A stretch of 64,000 nucleotides of DNA from Glycomyces tritici (GCF_030403505.1 NZ_JAUEMJ010000003.1:62001-126000); one strand, 5' to 3'. Numbered from the stretch's first letter, positions 26,125 to 35,261 are shown. Translations and numbers: made by a program. The notes: a model not told the origin generated them from the sequence alone.

Positions 26125-26342
26125 GCACTGAGCAGTCGAAGACGGTGTTGAGTTACGAAGAGGCCCGGGCGGAGCTGGTGGCCACGGTCGAGCGGCTGGA
26201 GGCGGGCGGTGCCACGCTGGAGGAGTCGCTGGCGCTGTGGGAGCGGGGCGAGAAGCTGGCCGACCTGTGCCAGTCGCACCTGGAGGGCGCGAGGGAGCGC
26301 CTGAAGGCCCGCACGGAACCGGAAGCAAACGACGAGGACTAA
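26121..26342 (+). CDS. xseB: Exodeoxyribonuclease VII small subunit
   Basis: 73 residues, normal for XseB: LSYEEARAELVATVERLEAGGATLEESLALWERGEKLADLCQ. GTG 26121 overlaps the xseA stop by four bases (GTGA), so the two subunits are translationally coupled. Several copies bind the coiled-coil arm of XseA. Confidence 0.97.
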   Translation: MSTEQSKTVLSYEEARAELVATVERLEAGGATLEESLALWERGEKLADLCQSHLEGARERLKARTEPEANDED

Positions 26343-26443
26343 CGCCGCGTTTTCGGCATCAGCCTGCACATCGGGCCACCCCTTGGGTTCCCCGGTTCCA
26401 TGCCGGCATGGGGGTGTGGCTCGGCCGCGGGCGTAACGCTTCG

Positions 26444-27133
26444 CTAAGCGCCCGCGGCTTCGGCCACGCCTGCCGCGAGTTCAGGGAGGTCGCCGGCACC
26501 GTCGGTTTCGGCGCTCAGCACGATGGTCTCGCCGCCGATCTCGGCCACCCAGGTCTCGCCGATGTCCGACGTGTAGGAGGCCCATGCGATCCCGGCCGCT
26601 TCGACCGGGGTGCCGGCGCCCTGGAGGTCCTCGTTCACGTCGGCGGCCGTGCCGTTGGTCTCCGAGAGCTGGAGGCCGTTGCCCTCCGGCGAGTAGTAGC
26701 CGGTCCGGAGCGTGACGGTCTCGCCCTCGACCGCGAGGTCGCTCGAGATCGCCTTCCACTCGCCGCTGAGCTCCGGTTCGATCACCGCCAGGCCCAGGCT
26801 CGCCGCGGTGGAGTAGTTCGCGCTCGTGTCGACCACGCTGACCTGCCGGTCCTCGGCCAGCCACTGCCAGCCGACGTAGAACAGGCCGATCGGCACCAGC
26901 AGCACCGCCATCGACATCGCCATGTCGCGCATCCGCCGCTGCTTCGGGCGCGCCGACTTGGCCGCGTCGGCGTTCGCGACGGCCTCATCGGCGGCCGCGC
27001 CGCGCTCCGCACCACCCGGAGCCGCGCCGTCGACGGCGCCGCCTCCGCCAGCGCTCTCTTCGGCAGCACCGGTGCCGCCTTGGACCGCGCCTCCAGCGAC
27101 CTCGGCTTCGACCTTGACCTCTTCGGTGGACAT
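26444..27133 (-). CDS. DUF4245 family membrane-anchored protein
   Basis: 229 residues. A cytosolic, Ala/Gly/Glu-rich low-complexity stretch (1-65) precedes a basic patch RPKQRRMRDMAMS, one TM helix (MAVLLVPIGLFYVGWQWL) and an exported ~130-residue domain of the DUF4245 type (GEWKAISSDL, TLRTGYYSPEGNGLQLSETNG, ETWVAEIGGETIVLSAET). This family sits beside xseAB in many actinobacteria, as here. The function is unknown. The ATG at 27133 has GGAGG almost touching it, an unusually short spacing, and no better start is seen. Confidence 0.82.
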   Translation of the reverse strand: MSTEEVKVEAEVAGGAVQGGTGAAEESAGGGGAVDGAAPGGAERGAAADEAVANADAAKSARPKQRRMRDMAMSMAVLLVPIGLFYVGWQWLAEDRQVSVVDTSANYSTAASLGLAVIEPELSGEWKAISSDLAVEGETVTLRTGYYSPEGNGLQLSETNGTAADVNEDLQGAGTPVEAAGIAWASYTSDIGETWVAEIGGETIVLSAETDGAGDLPELAAGVAEAAGA

Positions 27134-27358
27134 GCCTCCATCCTGAACGACCGCCCCGCCGCCCGCCGCACCGGCCCGCCCCGGCGTGGCGCACGAAGCC
27201 CGCACCCGAAACCCGGCGCACGAGACCGGCCGAACGCCCTCCAGCCGCTGCAACCGGGACGCGCCCGCCCATCGTGACGCGAATCCGACTTCCGGGCCGT
27301 CCGGCACCTGCAATACCCTCTCCGCAGCGGCACCCGCAACCGACGGAAGGAGCCCCCT

Positions 27359-28255
27359 TTGATCCTCGTGGCAGGCGAGAACATCATCGACCTCGTACCG
27401 GCCCCCGGCGGCCGACTGCGCCCCACCTGCGGCGGCGGGCCCGCGAACACCGCCGTCGCACTCGCCCGGCGCGGCATCCCGACCGCACTCGTCGGCGCCG
27501 TGGGCGGCGACCACTTCGGCCGCCAGGTCTGGCGCCGCCACATCGCCGCGGGCGTCCACCGCAACTGGCTGCTGCGCACCGACCTCCCCTCCACCCTCGG
27601 CCTCGCGATCGTGCACGAGGACGGCACCGCCGACTACGACTACTGGACGACCGGCACCGCCGACTTCACCTCGGACACCCGCCCCCTCCCCAAAGCCGAC
27701 CCCGCCCAGGTCGACCTCATCCACTTCGGCTCCCTCGCCGCCTACCTCGAGCCCACCGCCCGCACCATCGAGCACTGGGTGAACCGCGCCCGCCGCGCCG
27801 TCCCCGTCTCCTTCGACCCGAACATCCGCCTCAGCGCCATGGGCGACCACGCCGAAGTCCTCGAACGCACCGAGCGCCTGGTCGGCCTCGCCACCCTCGT
27901 GCGCGTCTCCGAACGCGACCTCGCCCAGCTCTACCCGGGCACCGCCGTCGACCAGATCGCCCGCAGATGGCTCGAAACGGGCCCCGAACTCGTGGTCGTC
28001 ACCCTCGGCAACGCCGGCTCGGTGGCGTTCCACCGCAACCACACCACCGAGATGACGGCCCCGCCGGTCGACCTCGTGGACTCCATCGGCGCGGGCGACG
28101 CGTTCACCTCGGGCCTCATCGGCTGGCTCACCTCGGCGGGCTGGATGCGCCTCGACCGGCTCCCCGCCTGGGGCAACCAGGCCGTGGTCACCGCGGCCCT
28201 GCGCTACGCGGCCCAGGTCGCCGCCCAGGCCTGCACCGTCCCCGGCGCGCCGTGA
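27359..28255 (+). CDS. PfkB family carbohydrate kinase (fructokinase-like)
   Basis: 298 residues. The signatures are the N-terminal GGGPANTAVALARRG, NIRLSA for the substrate-binding strand and the C-terminal DLVDSIGAGDAFTSGL with catalytic Asp. It phosphorylates a sugar or nucleoside with ATP; the fructokinase-like length and motifs fit a hexose but the substrate is not certain. TTG 27359 is the start, with GGAAGGAG eight bases upstream. The next gene, egtD, is on the same strand but has its own promoter. Confidence 0.9.
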   Translation: MILVAGENIIDLVPAPGGRLRPTCGGGPANTAVALARRGIPTALVGAVGGDHFGRQVWRRHIAAGVHRNWLLRTDLPSTLGLAIVHEDGTADYDYWTTGTADFTSDTRPLPKADPAQVDLIHFGSLAAYLEPTARTIEHWVNRARRAVPVSFDPNIRLSAMGDHAEVLERTERLVGLATLVRVSERDLAQLYPGTAVDQIARRWLETGPELVVVTLGNAGSVAFHRNHTTEMTAPPVDLVDSIGAGDAFTSGLIGWLTSAGWMRLDRLPAWGNQAVVTAALRYAAQVAAQACTVPGAP

Positions 28256-28308
28256 CACCAGGCGCCCACTGAGGCGAAACACGCCCCGAGTCGACATAAG
28301 ATCGTGGT

Positions 28309-29289
28309 GTGCCTGCTCCTGAACTGCGTATCTGCCTCGACGTGTCCGACCTCGACGCGTCGCTGCAGAGCGACGTCCGGCGGGGCCTGACCGCGCACCC
28401 CAAGCACCTGCCCATGCGCCTGCACTACGACGGCCGCGGTTCGACGCTCTTCGCCGAGCTCACCCGCCAGCCCGAGTACTACCAGACGCGCAGCGAGCGG
28501 GCGGTCCTCCACGACCGGGCCGCCGAGATCGCGGAAGCGCTCGGCACCGAACCGGTCTCCGTGATCGAGCTCGGCGCGGGCAGGGCCGAGAAGATCCGGC
28601 CGCTCCTCAGCGCCCTCGCGGCGGCCGGGAGGCTCGACGCGTTCTGGCCCTTCGACGTGGCCGAGGGCGAAGTCCGGGACGTGCTCCTCGAACTGGCCAC
28701 GGCCTACCCCGACGCCCGCCTCGGCGGCATCATCGGCGACTTCACCCGCCACCTCGCGCACCTGCCCGACCACCACGACATGCGGCTCGTCGCGTTCCTC
28801 GGCGGCACCTTCGGGAACTTCACCGGCATGGAGCGCAGCCAGTTCCTGAGCGACCTGCGCGAGTCCCTGCGCCCCGGCGACTGGTTCCTCCTCGGCGCCG
28901 ACCTCGTGAAGGACCCGGACGTGATCCTCGCGGCCTACAACGACGCCGCCGGGGTGACCGCCGAGTTCAACCGGCACGTCCTGTACGTCCTCAACCACCG
29001 CCTCGACGCCGATTTCGAACCCGACAACTTCGAGCACATCGCGTTGTGGGACAACGACACCGCCACCATCGACATGCGCCTGCGCGCCATGAAGCCGATG
29101 AAGGTGGACATCGCGGCGCTCGCGATCGACATCGCCTTCCGCATCGGCGAGGAGATCCACACCGGCATCTCCACCAAGTTCCACCGAGGCGAACTCCAGA
29201 ACCAGCTCCAGGCCAGCGGATTCGAGACCACCCGCTGCTGGACCGACGAGCACGGGTACATGGGCGTGTTCCTCGCCCGCGCGATCTAG
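28309..29289 (+). CDS. egtD: L-histidine N-alpha-methyltransferase EgtD
   Basis: 326 residues, the usual length. Family signatures are MRLHYDGRGSTLFAELTRQPEYYQTRSE at the N-terminus, the SAM site SVIELGAGRAEKIRPLL, FLGGTFGNFTGMERSQFL, GADLVKDPDVILAAYNDAAGVTAEFN, and the C-terminal FHRGEL and DEHGYMGVFLA. It trimethylates histidine to hercynine, the first step of ergothioneine synthesis. GTG 28309 lies 6 nt after TAAGAT (leaderless). The egtB/C/E partners are not adjacent; hercynine may be finished elsewhere in the genome. Confidence 0.93.
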   Translation: MPAPELRICLDVSDLDASLQSDVRRGLTAHPKHLPMRLHYDGRGSTLFAELTRQPEYYQTRSERAVLHDRAAEIAEALGTEPVSVIELGAGRAEKIRPLLSALAAAGRLDAFWPFDVAEGEVRDVLLELATAYPDARLGGIIGDFTRHLAHLPDHHDMRLVAFLGGTFGNFTGMERSQFLSDLRESLRPGDWFLLGADLVKDPDVILAAYNDAAGVTAEFNRHVLYVLNHRLDADFEPDNFEHIALWDNDTATIDMRLRAMKPMKVDIAALAIDIAFRIGEEIHTGISTKFHRGELQNQLQASGFETTRCWTDEHGYMGVFLARAI

Positions 29290-29325
29290 GGGCCTTCCGG
29301 GCCGGGCCGCACTAAGGTGGTCGGC

Positions 29326-29922
29326 ATGGGAGAGATCGTGCTCATCCGCCACGGCGAGACCACCTGGTCCGCGTCGGGCCGGCATACGTCCGTCACCGAC
29401 CTCGAGCTCACCGAGAACGGTGTGGCCCAGGCGAAAGCGCTCGCGCCGCTGCTCGCCGGACGCGAGTTCGCCGCGGTCTGGTCGAGCCCGCGCAAACGGG
29501 CGCTCATCACCGCCGACCTGGCCGGCCTCGCGATCAGCGCCGTCGTCCCCGACCTGGCCGAATGGGGCTACGGCGACTACGAAGGGCGCACCAGCGAGGA
29601 GATCGAGGCCGAGAACCCCGACTGGTCGCTCTGGACCGACGGCGGCAAGGGCCCCGGCGGTGAGACGGCCGAGGAGGTCGCCGCCCGCCTCGACCGCGCC
29701 CTCGCCGAGGCCGAACCGCTCCTCGAACGCGGCGACGTCGCGTTCATCGCCCACGGCCACAGCCTCCGCGTCGCGGCGGCCCGCTGGCTCGGCCGGCCGG
29801 CCCGCGACGGCCGCGAGTTCAAGATCGACACCGCCTCGATCGCCGCCCTCGGCTACGAGCACGGGCACCACGCGATCACGCTGTGGAACCTCACGGCGGC
29901 GGCCGCGACCGGCGAGCGGTGA
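29326..29922 (+). CDS. Histidine phosphatase family protein (phosphoglycerate mutase-like)
   Basis: 198 residues. Catalytic RHG in IVLIRHGETTWSASGRHT and second His in FIAHGHSLRVAAARWLG; the acid/loop region EWGYGDYEGRTSEEI is typical of the acid phosphatase/GpmB-like branch. It removes phosphate from a small substrate that cannot be predicted. ATG 29326 follows TAAGGT by 7 nt (leaderless). Confidence 0.93.
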   Translation: MGEIVLIRHGETTWSASGRHTSVTDLELTENGVAQAKALAPLLAGREFAAVWSSPRKRALITADLAGLAISAVVPDLAEWGYGDYEGRTSEEIEAENPDWSLWTDGGKGPGGETAEEVAARLDRALAEAEPLLERGDVAFIAHGHSLRVAAARWLGRPARDGREFKIDTASIAALGYEHGHHAITLWNLTAAAATGER

Positions 29923-29972
29923 CACCGCCCGGGTGACGCTGGACGCTCGAACCGCTTCTCCCCCACGGTCGG

Positions 29973-30812
29973 TCAAGGCCGCCAGATGACGACGCCGGTG
30001 GACACCTCGCGCTCGGAGAACCGGCCGTCCGGCGCCGCGTCGGCCAAGAGCGCCCGCAGCTCGGTCTCGAAGGCGGGCAGGCGTTCCGCGAACAGGTGCG
30101 GCGCCGAGCTCGACAGCGAGAACACCGCCGAGACGACGGAGTCGACGTCGCGTTCGAAGACCCTGCCGTCGTCGACCTGGAGGCGGGCGACCTTGGTGTA
30201 CCCGGCTTCGCGCATGATGTCCTCTTCGCCGCCCGCGGTGCCGCCCGGCAGGAAGCCCTGCCCGGCGCGGCGGACCGGCCCGAGGTAGCCCGCGACGAGT
30301 TCGCCGATGCGGTCCCATGGCGGCGCCGGATGGGGCAGTGCACCGACCTCGGCACCGCGGTGCGTGGTGGCGCCCACGTGGATCCAGAACCCGCCGGGTT
30401 CGAGCATGGCGCGAACGCGGCGGGCCACGAGCGGGCGGTCCATCCAGTGGAAGGATTGCGCGAACGCCGCGACCTTGAAGACGCCCAGGTCGTCGGGGAG
30501 CGCTTCGGCGCGCAGTTGCCGCCATTCGATGCCGGTGAGTCCGGCCTCCTCGGCGCGCCGGGCGGCCTCGGCGAGCATGCCCGCGTCCGGGTCGACGCCC
30601 ACAGTGGACGCGAAGTGCGGGGCGAGCGGCAGTGTCAGCGAGCCTGGGCCGCAGCCGACGTCGAGGAGTCGGCCGGTGCCGTCGAGTCCGAGCGCGACGC
30701 GCACGGCGTCGGCGAGGCCGGTCGGGTAGGGCACCCGGCCGACGCTGTAGTGGGCGGCGCTGCCGGCGAAGAGGGTCTCGTCCCACTCCCATGCGGCGGC
30801 GTCAGCGGTCAT
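29973..30812 (-). CDS. Class I SAM-dependent methyltransferase
   Basis: 279 residues. Motif I is GRLLDVGCGPGSLTLPLA and the acidic strand is TVGVDPDAGML; AFAQSFHWMDRPLVARRVRAMLEPGGFW matches the UbiE/COQ5-like methyltransferase_11 core. The C-terminal half (RAGQGFLPGGTAGGEEDIMREAGYTKV) may form the substrate lid. The substrate is unknown. ATG 30812 is preceded by GGGAG. It is convergent with the phosphatase gene. Confidence 0.9.
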   Translation of the reverse strand: MTADAAAWEWDETLFAGSAAHYSVGRVPYPTGLADAVRVALGLDGTGRLLDVGCGPGSLTLPLAPHFASTVGVDPDAGMLAEAARRAEEAGLTGIEWRQLRAEALPDDLGVFKVAAFAQSFHWMDRPLVARRVRAMLEPGGFWIHVGATTHRGAEVGALPHPAPPWDRIGELVAGYLGPVRRAGQGFLPGGTAGGEEDIMREAGYTKVARLQVDDGRVFERDVDSVVSAVFSLSSSAPHLFAERLPAFETELRALLADAAPDGRFSEREVSTGVVIWRP

Positions 30813-31034
30813 CGGAGCGGCTCCCGTTGCTCATCGACGCAGCATCGCCGATCGGCCCGCAGAGTGCCAGCGCTTTTCCGGCGATCCGCGTGGTCCGCGG
30901 CAGGCGAGGCTCCGCGAGCACCGCGCCGGCGCTTCCAGGCGATCCGCGATCGATGCGCCGAGCGCCGACGCGTGCCGACGACCGGCCCGCGACCGGTCGG
31001 CGGCGGGCGCGGGCTCTGATAGGCTCCGGCACCC

Positions 31035-31721
31035 ATGAACCCTCCCCTCCTGGTGGCCCGCTCGCTGCTGGTGCGCTTCCCTGCGCGTTTCTGGCTGTGG
31101 GCGTTCGCGATCGCCATCGCGGTGGACCTCGCCGCGATCAGCCTCGATCTCGGTGCGCTCCGCTGGGCGTCCAAGCCCGCGCTGGCGCTCCTGCTGCTCG
31201 CCCATCTGATCGTCTCGACGCAGCCGGGCATGCGCCCGGCCCGCCTGTTCGGGCTCGGCCTGCTGCTGGCCTGCGCAGCGGACATCGCGCTGCTGGTGGA
31301 GGGCGAGACGGCGTTCCTGGTCGGCATGGGCCTGTTCGGCCTCATGCAGATCACGTACTTCACGGTCTTCGCCCGCTTGGGGGCGCTGCCGCTGCGGCGG
31401 CGCTTCCTGGCGCCCGCCTGCTATCTGGCGGTCTGGTTGGGCGCCAACCTTGTCCTGTGGCCGCGACTCGGGGACCTCGCGGTTCCGGTGGCGGTGTACA
31501 GCCTGCTGCTGGTGGCGATGGCGGCGGCAGCGGCCGGGCTCAACCGCGAGGCCGCGCTCGGCGGGGTGCTGTTCGTGGTCTCGGACCTGGTCCTCGGTCT
31601 GGGCGTGGCCGGTGTGGACTTCCCGCTGCAGTCGCAGGCGGTGATGGCGACGTATGCTGCGGCGCAACTGCTCCTGGTCCTCGGCACCATCAGGGCGCTT
31701 CCCCGCGAGGCCGCCGCATGA
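31035..31721 (+). CDS. Lysoplasmalogenase (YhhN/TMEM86 family) membrane protein
   Basis: 228 residues with about eight membrane helices. The conserved acidic residues of the family are visible in [26 protein letters not shown] and LFVVSDLVLGLGV, the YhhN/TMEM86 signature Asp-containing helices. Members hydrolyse the vinyl-ether or ester bond of lysoplasmalogen-type lipids; in bacteria the substrate is less certain. ATG 31035 lies 9 nt after TAGGCT. Its stop overlaps the next ATG (ATGA), suggesting a membrane-protein operon of three genes. Confidence 0.88.
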   Translation: MNPPLLVARSLLVRFPARFWLWAFAIAIAVDLAAISLDLGALRWASKPALALLLLAHLIVSTQPGMRPARLFGLGLLLACAADIALLVEGETAFLVGMGLFGLMQITYFTVFARLGALPLRRRFLAPACYLAVWLGANLVLWPRLGDLAVPVAVYSLLLVAMAAAAAGLNREAALGGVLFVVSDLVLGLGVAGVDFPLQSQAVMATYAAAQLLLVLGTIRALPREAAA

Positions 31722-32336
31722 GCTCGCTGGTCGACATCGCCGCGATCCTCGTGTTCGCGTTCCTGGTCTTCGGCGGCGTGACGTTGGCGCTGCGCTTCCT
31801 GATCCCCGCTGAGCCTCACCGGTCCGAACGGCCCAAGTGGTCGCGCAGTCGGCGCAGGATGCTCGTCGACCTCGTCGGCGTGCTGGCCGTCATCGCCCTG
31901 GTACAGCTGGCGGTCGAAGTCCGGTTCGCGTACGGCGCCCCGTTCGGAGCGCGCCTATCCCACTGTGGAGGTGGTCGGGGTCGGCGGGTGCGAGCGCGGC
32001 CCGCTCGGTTTCGGTGTCGTCCGCTCGTGCGAGGTGACGGAGTACCGCTACACCGCATGGGGACAGGGCCCCGCGCCGTGGTCGGAGGCGATCGAGGTCG
32101 TCACGGGCGATGCCGTCGAGCCCGGGGACCGGGTCGCCCGCTACTCGTCCTCCGGATGGACCGATTTCGCGTTCCTCGGCTCCGGTGGCTCCCACTGGCA
32201 GCCGGTGTCCGCTGAGGACCGCCCGAACCTGGTGTGGCTGCCTACGGCGACGCTCGTCGCTGCGACCGCGCTGTCCGCGGCGCTGCTCAAGCGGTACCAG
32301 CGCCGGGTGGCGGGCGGCACTAGAGTCGGGTCATGA
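31718..32336 (+). pseudogene. Membrane protein with internal frameshift (DUF3592/DUF6346-like)
   Basis: The gene starts MSSLVDIAAILVFAFLVFGGVTLALRF, has a second TM (LVDLVGVLAVIALVQLAVEV), then changes frame near 31938-31941. After this the original frame is arginine-rich nonsense (to 32215), while the +1 frame reads a sensible protein (RAYPTVEVVGVGGCERGPLGFGVV, YTAWGQGPAPWSEAIEVVTGD, WLPTATLVAATALSAALL) to 32336. Removing one C from the run of four C at 31938-31941 would join the halves as VRFAYGARSERAYPTVEVVG. Either a real frameshift or a sequencing error. Start and stop both overlap neighbours (ATGA), so the full span is clearly one gene. The family is tentative. Confidence 0.65.
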
Positions 32337-32575
32337 AACGCGTCTTGTGGCTGCTGGCCTTCGTGATCGGCGGCTTCTTCATCGTCCGGGCCCTGATCGA
32401 GCCGTTCGTGATCGACTTCGGCGACCCGTCGAGCTATGAGAACGACTGGGGCGGCCCGAGCCTCATCGGCGTCCTCTTGGTCCACATGGGGCCGGGGATC
32501 CTGGTGGCCGTCCTGTTCTTCTACGCCCTCAGGAGGTCCGAGCGGCGTCGCGGCCAGGACACTCCCGAGGGCTGA
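32333..32575 (+). CDS. Small two-helix membrane protein
   Basis: 80 residues: TM1 LWLLAFVIGGFFIVRALIE, an external loop VIDFGDPSSYENDWGGPSL, TM2 LLVHMGPGILVAVLFFYAL, then a charged tail RRSERRRGQDTPEG. It is not recognised as a named family. ATG 32333 overlaps the preceding stop. It is the third gene of the lysoplasmalogenase operon and convergent with helR 3 bp away. Confidence 0.72.
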   Translation: MKRVLWLLAFVIGGFFIVRALIEPFVIDFGDPSSYENDWGGPSLIGVLLVHMGPGILVAVLFFYALRRSERRRGQDTPEG

Positions 32576-32578
32576 CGG

Positions 32579-34720
32579 CTAGGCGAGGTCGATCCTGGTG
32601 AGGCGCTGCGTGGCCCGGGTGAGGACCACATAGGCGACGCCCGCGCCGTGCGCCTTGGCGACGGCTTCGAGGTCCACGGCGATGACCGCGTCCCATTCGA
32701 GGCCCTTGGACTCCAAGGGGCCCACGAGGGTCACGCGGCCGTCGTGGACGATGTCGGCCAGTTCGGCGTGGCGCCCGTAGGGGGCGATGATGCCGACGGT
32801 GCCTTCGACGGCGGCGAGGGCCTGGACGACCGCGCCCGCGACCTCCGGGAGGAGGGCGTCGGCGGCGACGGTCTTCTCGACGACGGCGACACCGGTCTCG
32901 CGCACGGCCTCGGGGAGGTCGATGTTGCGCAGGCGCGGTTTCGCCCAGTCGGCGGCGTATTCGAAGACCTCTTTGGAGTTCCGGTAGTTCTTGGTGAGGT
33001 GGAACTCGTGGAGGCGCCCGCTGGGGACGGCGCGGCGGCGGGCGTCGGCGCTCTCCCTCGGCCGCGGCCAGCTCGACTGGGCCTCGTCGCCGACGATGGT
33101 CCACCCGGCGCCGCGTCCGCGGCGTCCGAGCATGCGCCACTGCATGGGCGAGAGGTCCTGGGCCTCGTCGACGATGACGTGCGCGTAGTCCTCGTAGAAC
33201 GCGTCGCGCGCCTGCCGTTCGGGCCGGTCGTAGTAGCGGTCCTGGACCGTGGAGACCTCCTGGATGCCGTCCCACGAGCGGATGCGGTCGCGGCCGCGGG
33301 GCTGGGGCTTCACGCCGAGGAGGATGCGCAGCTCGTCGAGGAGGGCCACGTCGGGGATCGAGAAGTCGGTCTCGCGCAGCGAGGCGGCGACGCCTTCGAT
33401 CGCCTCCTTCTTCATGTGCCCTTCGGCGGCGGAGGCGAGGCGGCGGACGTCGCCGCCCCAGCCGAGCACGTCGGCCGGGTCGAGGTCGGGCCACCAGTGG
33501 TCGAGGAAGGTGAGGAACTCCCCGCGCGAGCCCACGTCGCGGGAGAACTTCGCCGGCTCGGCCTCTTCGATGACCGGTTTGATCTTGCGCCACAAGGCGA
33601 CCAGCAGTGCGCGTCCGGCCTCGGTCTTGGCGAGGTTGGGGCGCGGCTCCTTCTCGAAGACGCGGGCGCGGGCGGCCGCGAGCTCGGCGGCGTCGAGTTT
33701 GAACACGTCGCCGCGGTAGACGATCCGCAGTTCGCTCGGGGCGCCCGGGGGCGTCTGGCGCACGAGGCGGCGCAGGATCGGGAGCATCACGGTGCCGCCC
33801 TTGACGGCCGCGACCTCGGGCCGGTCCTGGCGGGTGGCCTCGACGCCGGCGTACAGCTCGCCGAGCGAGTACAGGGCGGCGGTCTCCTCGCCGAGGCTGG
33901 GGAGGACCCGCCCGATGTACTTCATGAACACGGCCGAGGGGCCGACGACGAGGATGCCGGCGGCCTCGTACCGGCTGCGGTCCTGGTAGAGCAGGAACGC
34001 GGCGCGGTGCAGGGCCACGACGGTCTTGCCGGTGCCGGGCCCGCCGGTGATGATGGTGGCGCCGCGCCCGGGCGCGCGGATGGCGGCGTCCTGCTCGGCC
34101 TGGATCGTGGCGACGATGTCGCGCATCCGCCCGGTCCGCTTGCGGCCCAAGGCGGCCATGAGCGCGCCGTCGCCGATCACGGGGAGGCGTTCGCCGGCGT
34201 CCTCATTGAGCAGGTCGTCGCTGATCTCTTCGACCGTGCGGCCGAAGGAGCGGATGACGCGGCGCCGCGAGACCTCCTGGCGGTCGAGGGCGGTGGCGCG
34301 GTAGAACGGGGCGGCGGCGGGCGCGCGCCAGTCGACCAGGAGGGTGCGGTACTCCTCGTCGCGCACGCCGAGGCGGCCGACGTGGCGGACCTTGCCGTCG
34401 TCGAAGTCGAGGCGCCCGAAGACGAGCCCCTCGTGCTGGGAGTCGAGGTCGGCGATGCGGCGGGCGGCTTGGAACACGAACACGTCGCGTTCGTACCGCG
34501 CGCCGGGGACGGTGGCGGCGAGATGGGCGTAGCCGGAGTCGCGGTTGCCCTCGGCTTCACCGCGGAGCACGTCGACGCGCGCGTACACGCGGTCGACGAA
34601 GCGCTGCTCGATCGCGATCTCCTGCTCGGGGGTGCTGGCCGGATCGGGGACGGGGACGGCGTGCGTCGTGTCGACGTCCTGGTCGTGCTGGGCGTCGGCG
34701 GGGCCTGGTTCCTGGGACAC
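32579..34720 (-). CDS. helR: RNA polymerase recycling motor ATPase HelR (HelD/UvrD-like superfamily 1)
   Basis: 713 residues. The N-terminal coiled-coil arm (EIAIEQRFVDRVYARVDVLRGEAEGNRDSGY) is followed by the HelD/HelR start YERDVFVFQAARRIADLDSQHEGLVFGRLDF. Walker A is IITGGPGTGKTVVALHRAAFLLYQ and Walker B/motif II is AHVIVDEAQDLSPMQWRMLGRR. Motif III-VI include GDEAQSSWP, FHLTKNYRNSKEVFEYA, LVGPLESKGLEWDAVI and YVVLTRATQRL. HelR displaces rifamycin from RNA polymerase and recycles stalled enzyme in actinomycetes. GTG 34720 follows GAGGAGCGCA; a TAGGCT box lies at 34757-34752. I see no rifamycin-associated element upstream. Confidence 0.88.
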   Translation of the reverse strand: MSQEPGPADAQHDQDVDTTHAVPVPDPASTPEQEIAIEQRFVDRVYARVDVLRGEAEGNRDSGYAHLAATVPGARYERDVFVFQAARRIADLDSQHEGLVFGRLDFDDGKVRHVGRLGVRDEEYRTLLVDWRAPAAAPFYRATALDRQEVSRRRVIRSFGRTVEEISDDLLNEDAGERLPVIGDGALMAALGRKRTGRMRDIVATIQAEQDAAIRAPGRGATIITGGPGTGKTVVALHRAAFLLYQDRSRYEAAGILVVGPSAVFMKYIGRVLPSLGEETAALYSLGELYAGVEATRQDRPEVAAVKGGTVMLPILRRLVRQTPPGAPSELRIVYRGDVFKLDAAELAAARARVFEKEPRPNLAKTEAGRALLVALWRKIKPVIEEAEPAKFSRDVGSRGEFLTFLDHWWPDLDPADVLGWGGDVRRLASAAEGHMKKEAIEGVAASLRETDFSIPDVALLDELRILLGVKPQPRGRDRIRSWDGIQEVSTVQDRYYDRPERQARDAFYEDYAHVIVDEAQDLSPMQWRMLGRRGRGAGWTIVGDEAQSSWPRPRESADARRRAVPSGRLHEFHLTKNYRNSKEVFEYAADWAKPRLRNIDLPEAVRETGVAVVEKTVAADALLPEVAGAVVQALAAVEGTVGIIAPYGRHAELADIVHDGRVTLVGPLESKGLEWDAVIAVDLEAVAKAHGAGVAYVVLTRATQRLTRIDLA

Positions 34721-34835
34721 TGCGCTCCTCGCTCGAATTCGGGAACGCACCAGCCTAGCGCGTCGCGACGACACCCGTCCGGCGATCATGGACGAGGGAG
34801 TGCTTGCGCACCCTGGGGACCCGCCGCCGCCCTCC

Positions 34836-35261
34836 TCAGGGCTGCGCGGGCCGCACCCGGTACATCCAGGAGTAGTCGTCGTCGATCTCCTCGAACCCGA
34901 ACTGGCGGTAGAGGCCCTGCGCGTCACCGGTCGCCAGGAGGACCCGTTTAAGGCCCATCCGCTCGGCCTCTTCCAGGATGTGCGCGATGAGCCGCTTGCT
35001 CAGCCCTTTGCCGCGCGCCTCCCGGTCGACGTACACGTCGCTGAGCCACGCGAAGTACGCGTGGTCGGTGACCAGCCGCGCGAACGCGAGCTGGCGGCCG
35101 TCGCCGTCGTAGAGCCCGAATGGGAGCGAGTGGTCGATGGCGAGGTCGCTGCGTTCGCGGGTGCGGCCCATCGCCCAGTACGTGTCGGTCGAGATGACCT
35201 TGTGGATCCACTCGCGGTCGAGCCGGTCGGGGTCGGAGGAGATCGTGTACGCGTCGCTCAT
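34836..35261 (-). CDS. GNAT family N-acetyltransferase
   Basis: 141 residues. N-terminus DREWIHKVISTDTYWAMGRTRE, middle FARLVTDHAYFAWLSDVYVDREARGKGLSKRLIAHIL with the acetyl-CoA binding R-x-x-G-x-G/S-like loop, and C-terminal VLLATGDAQGLYRQFGF. It acetylates an amine substrate that cannot be inferred. ATG 35261 lies 6 nt after TAGGTT on the minus strand (leaderless). Confidence 0.92.
   Translation of the reverse strand: MSDAYTISSDPDRLDREWIHKVISTDTYWAMGRTRERSDLAIDHSLPFGLYDGDGRQLAFARLVTDHAYFAWLSDVYVDREARGKGLSKRLIAHILEEAERMGLKRVLLATGDAQGLYRQFGFEEIDDDYSWMYRVRPAQP

Noticed and set aside
30880..31000. Short near-repeats GGCGATCCGCG in the gap before the lysoplasmalogenase gene
   Set aside because: Only two imperfect copies and no other structure; chance in GC-rich DNA.
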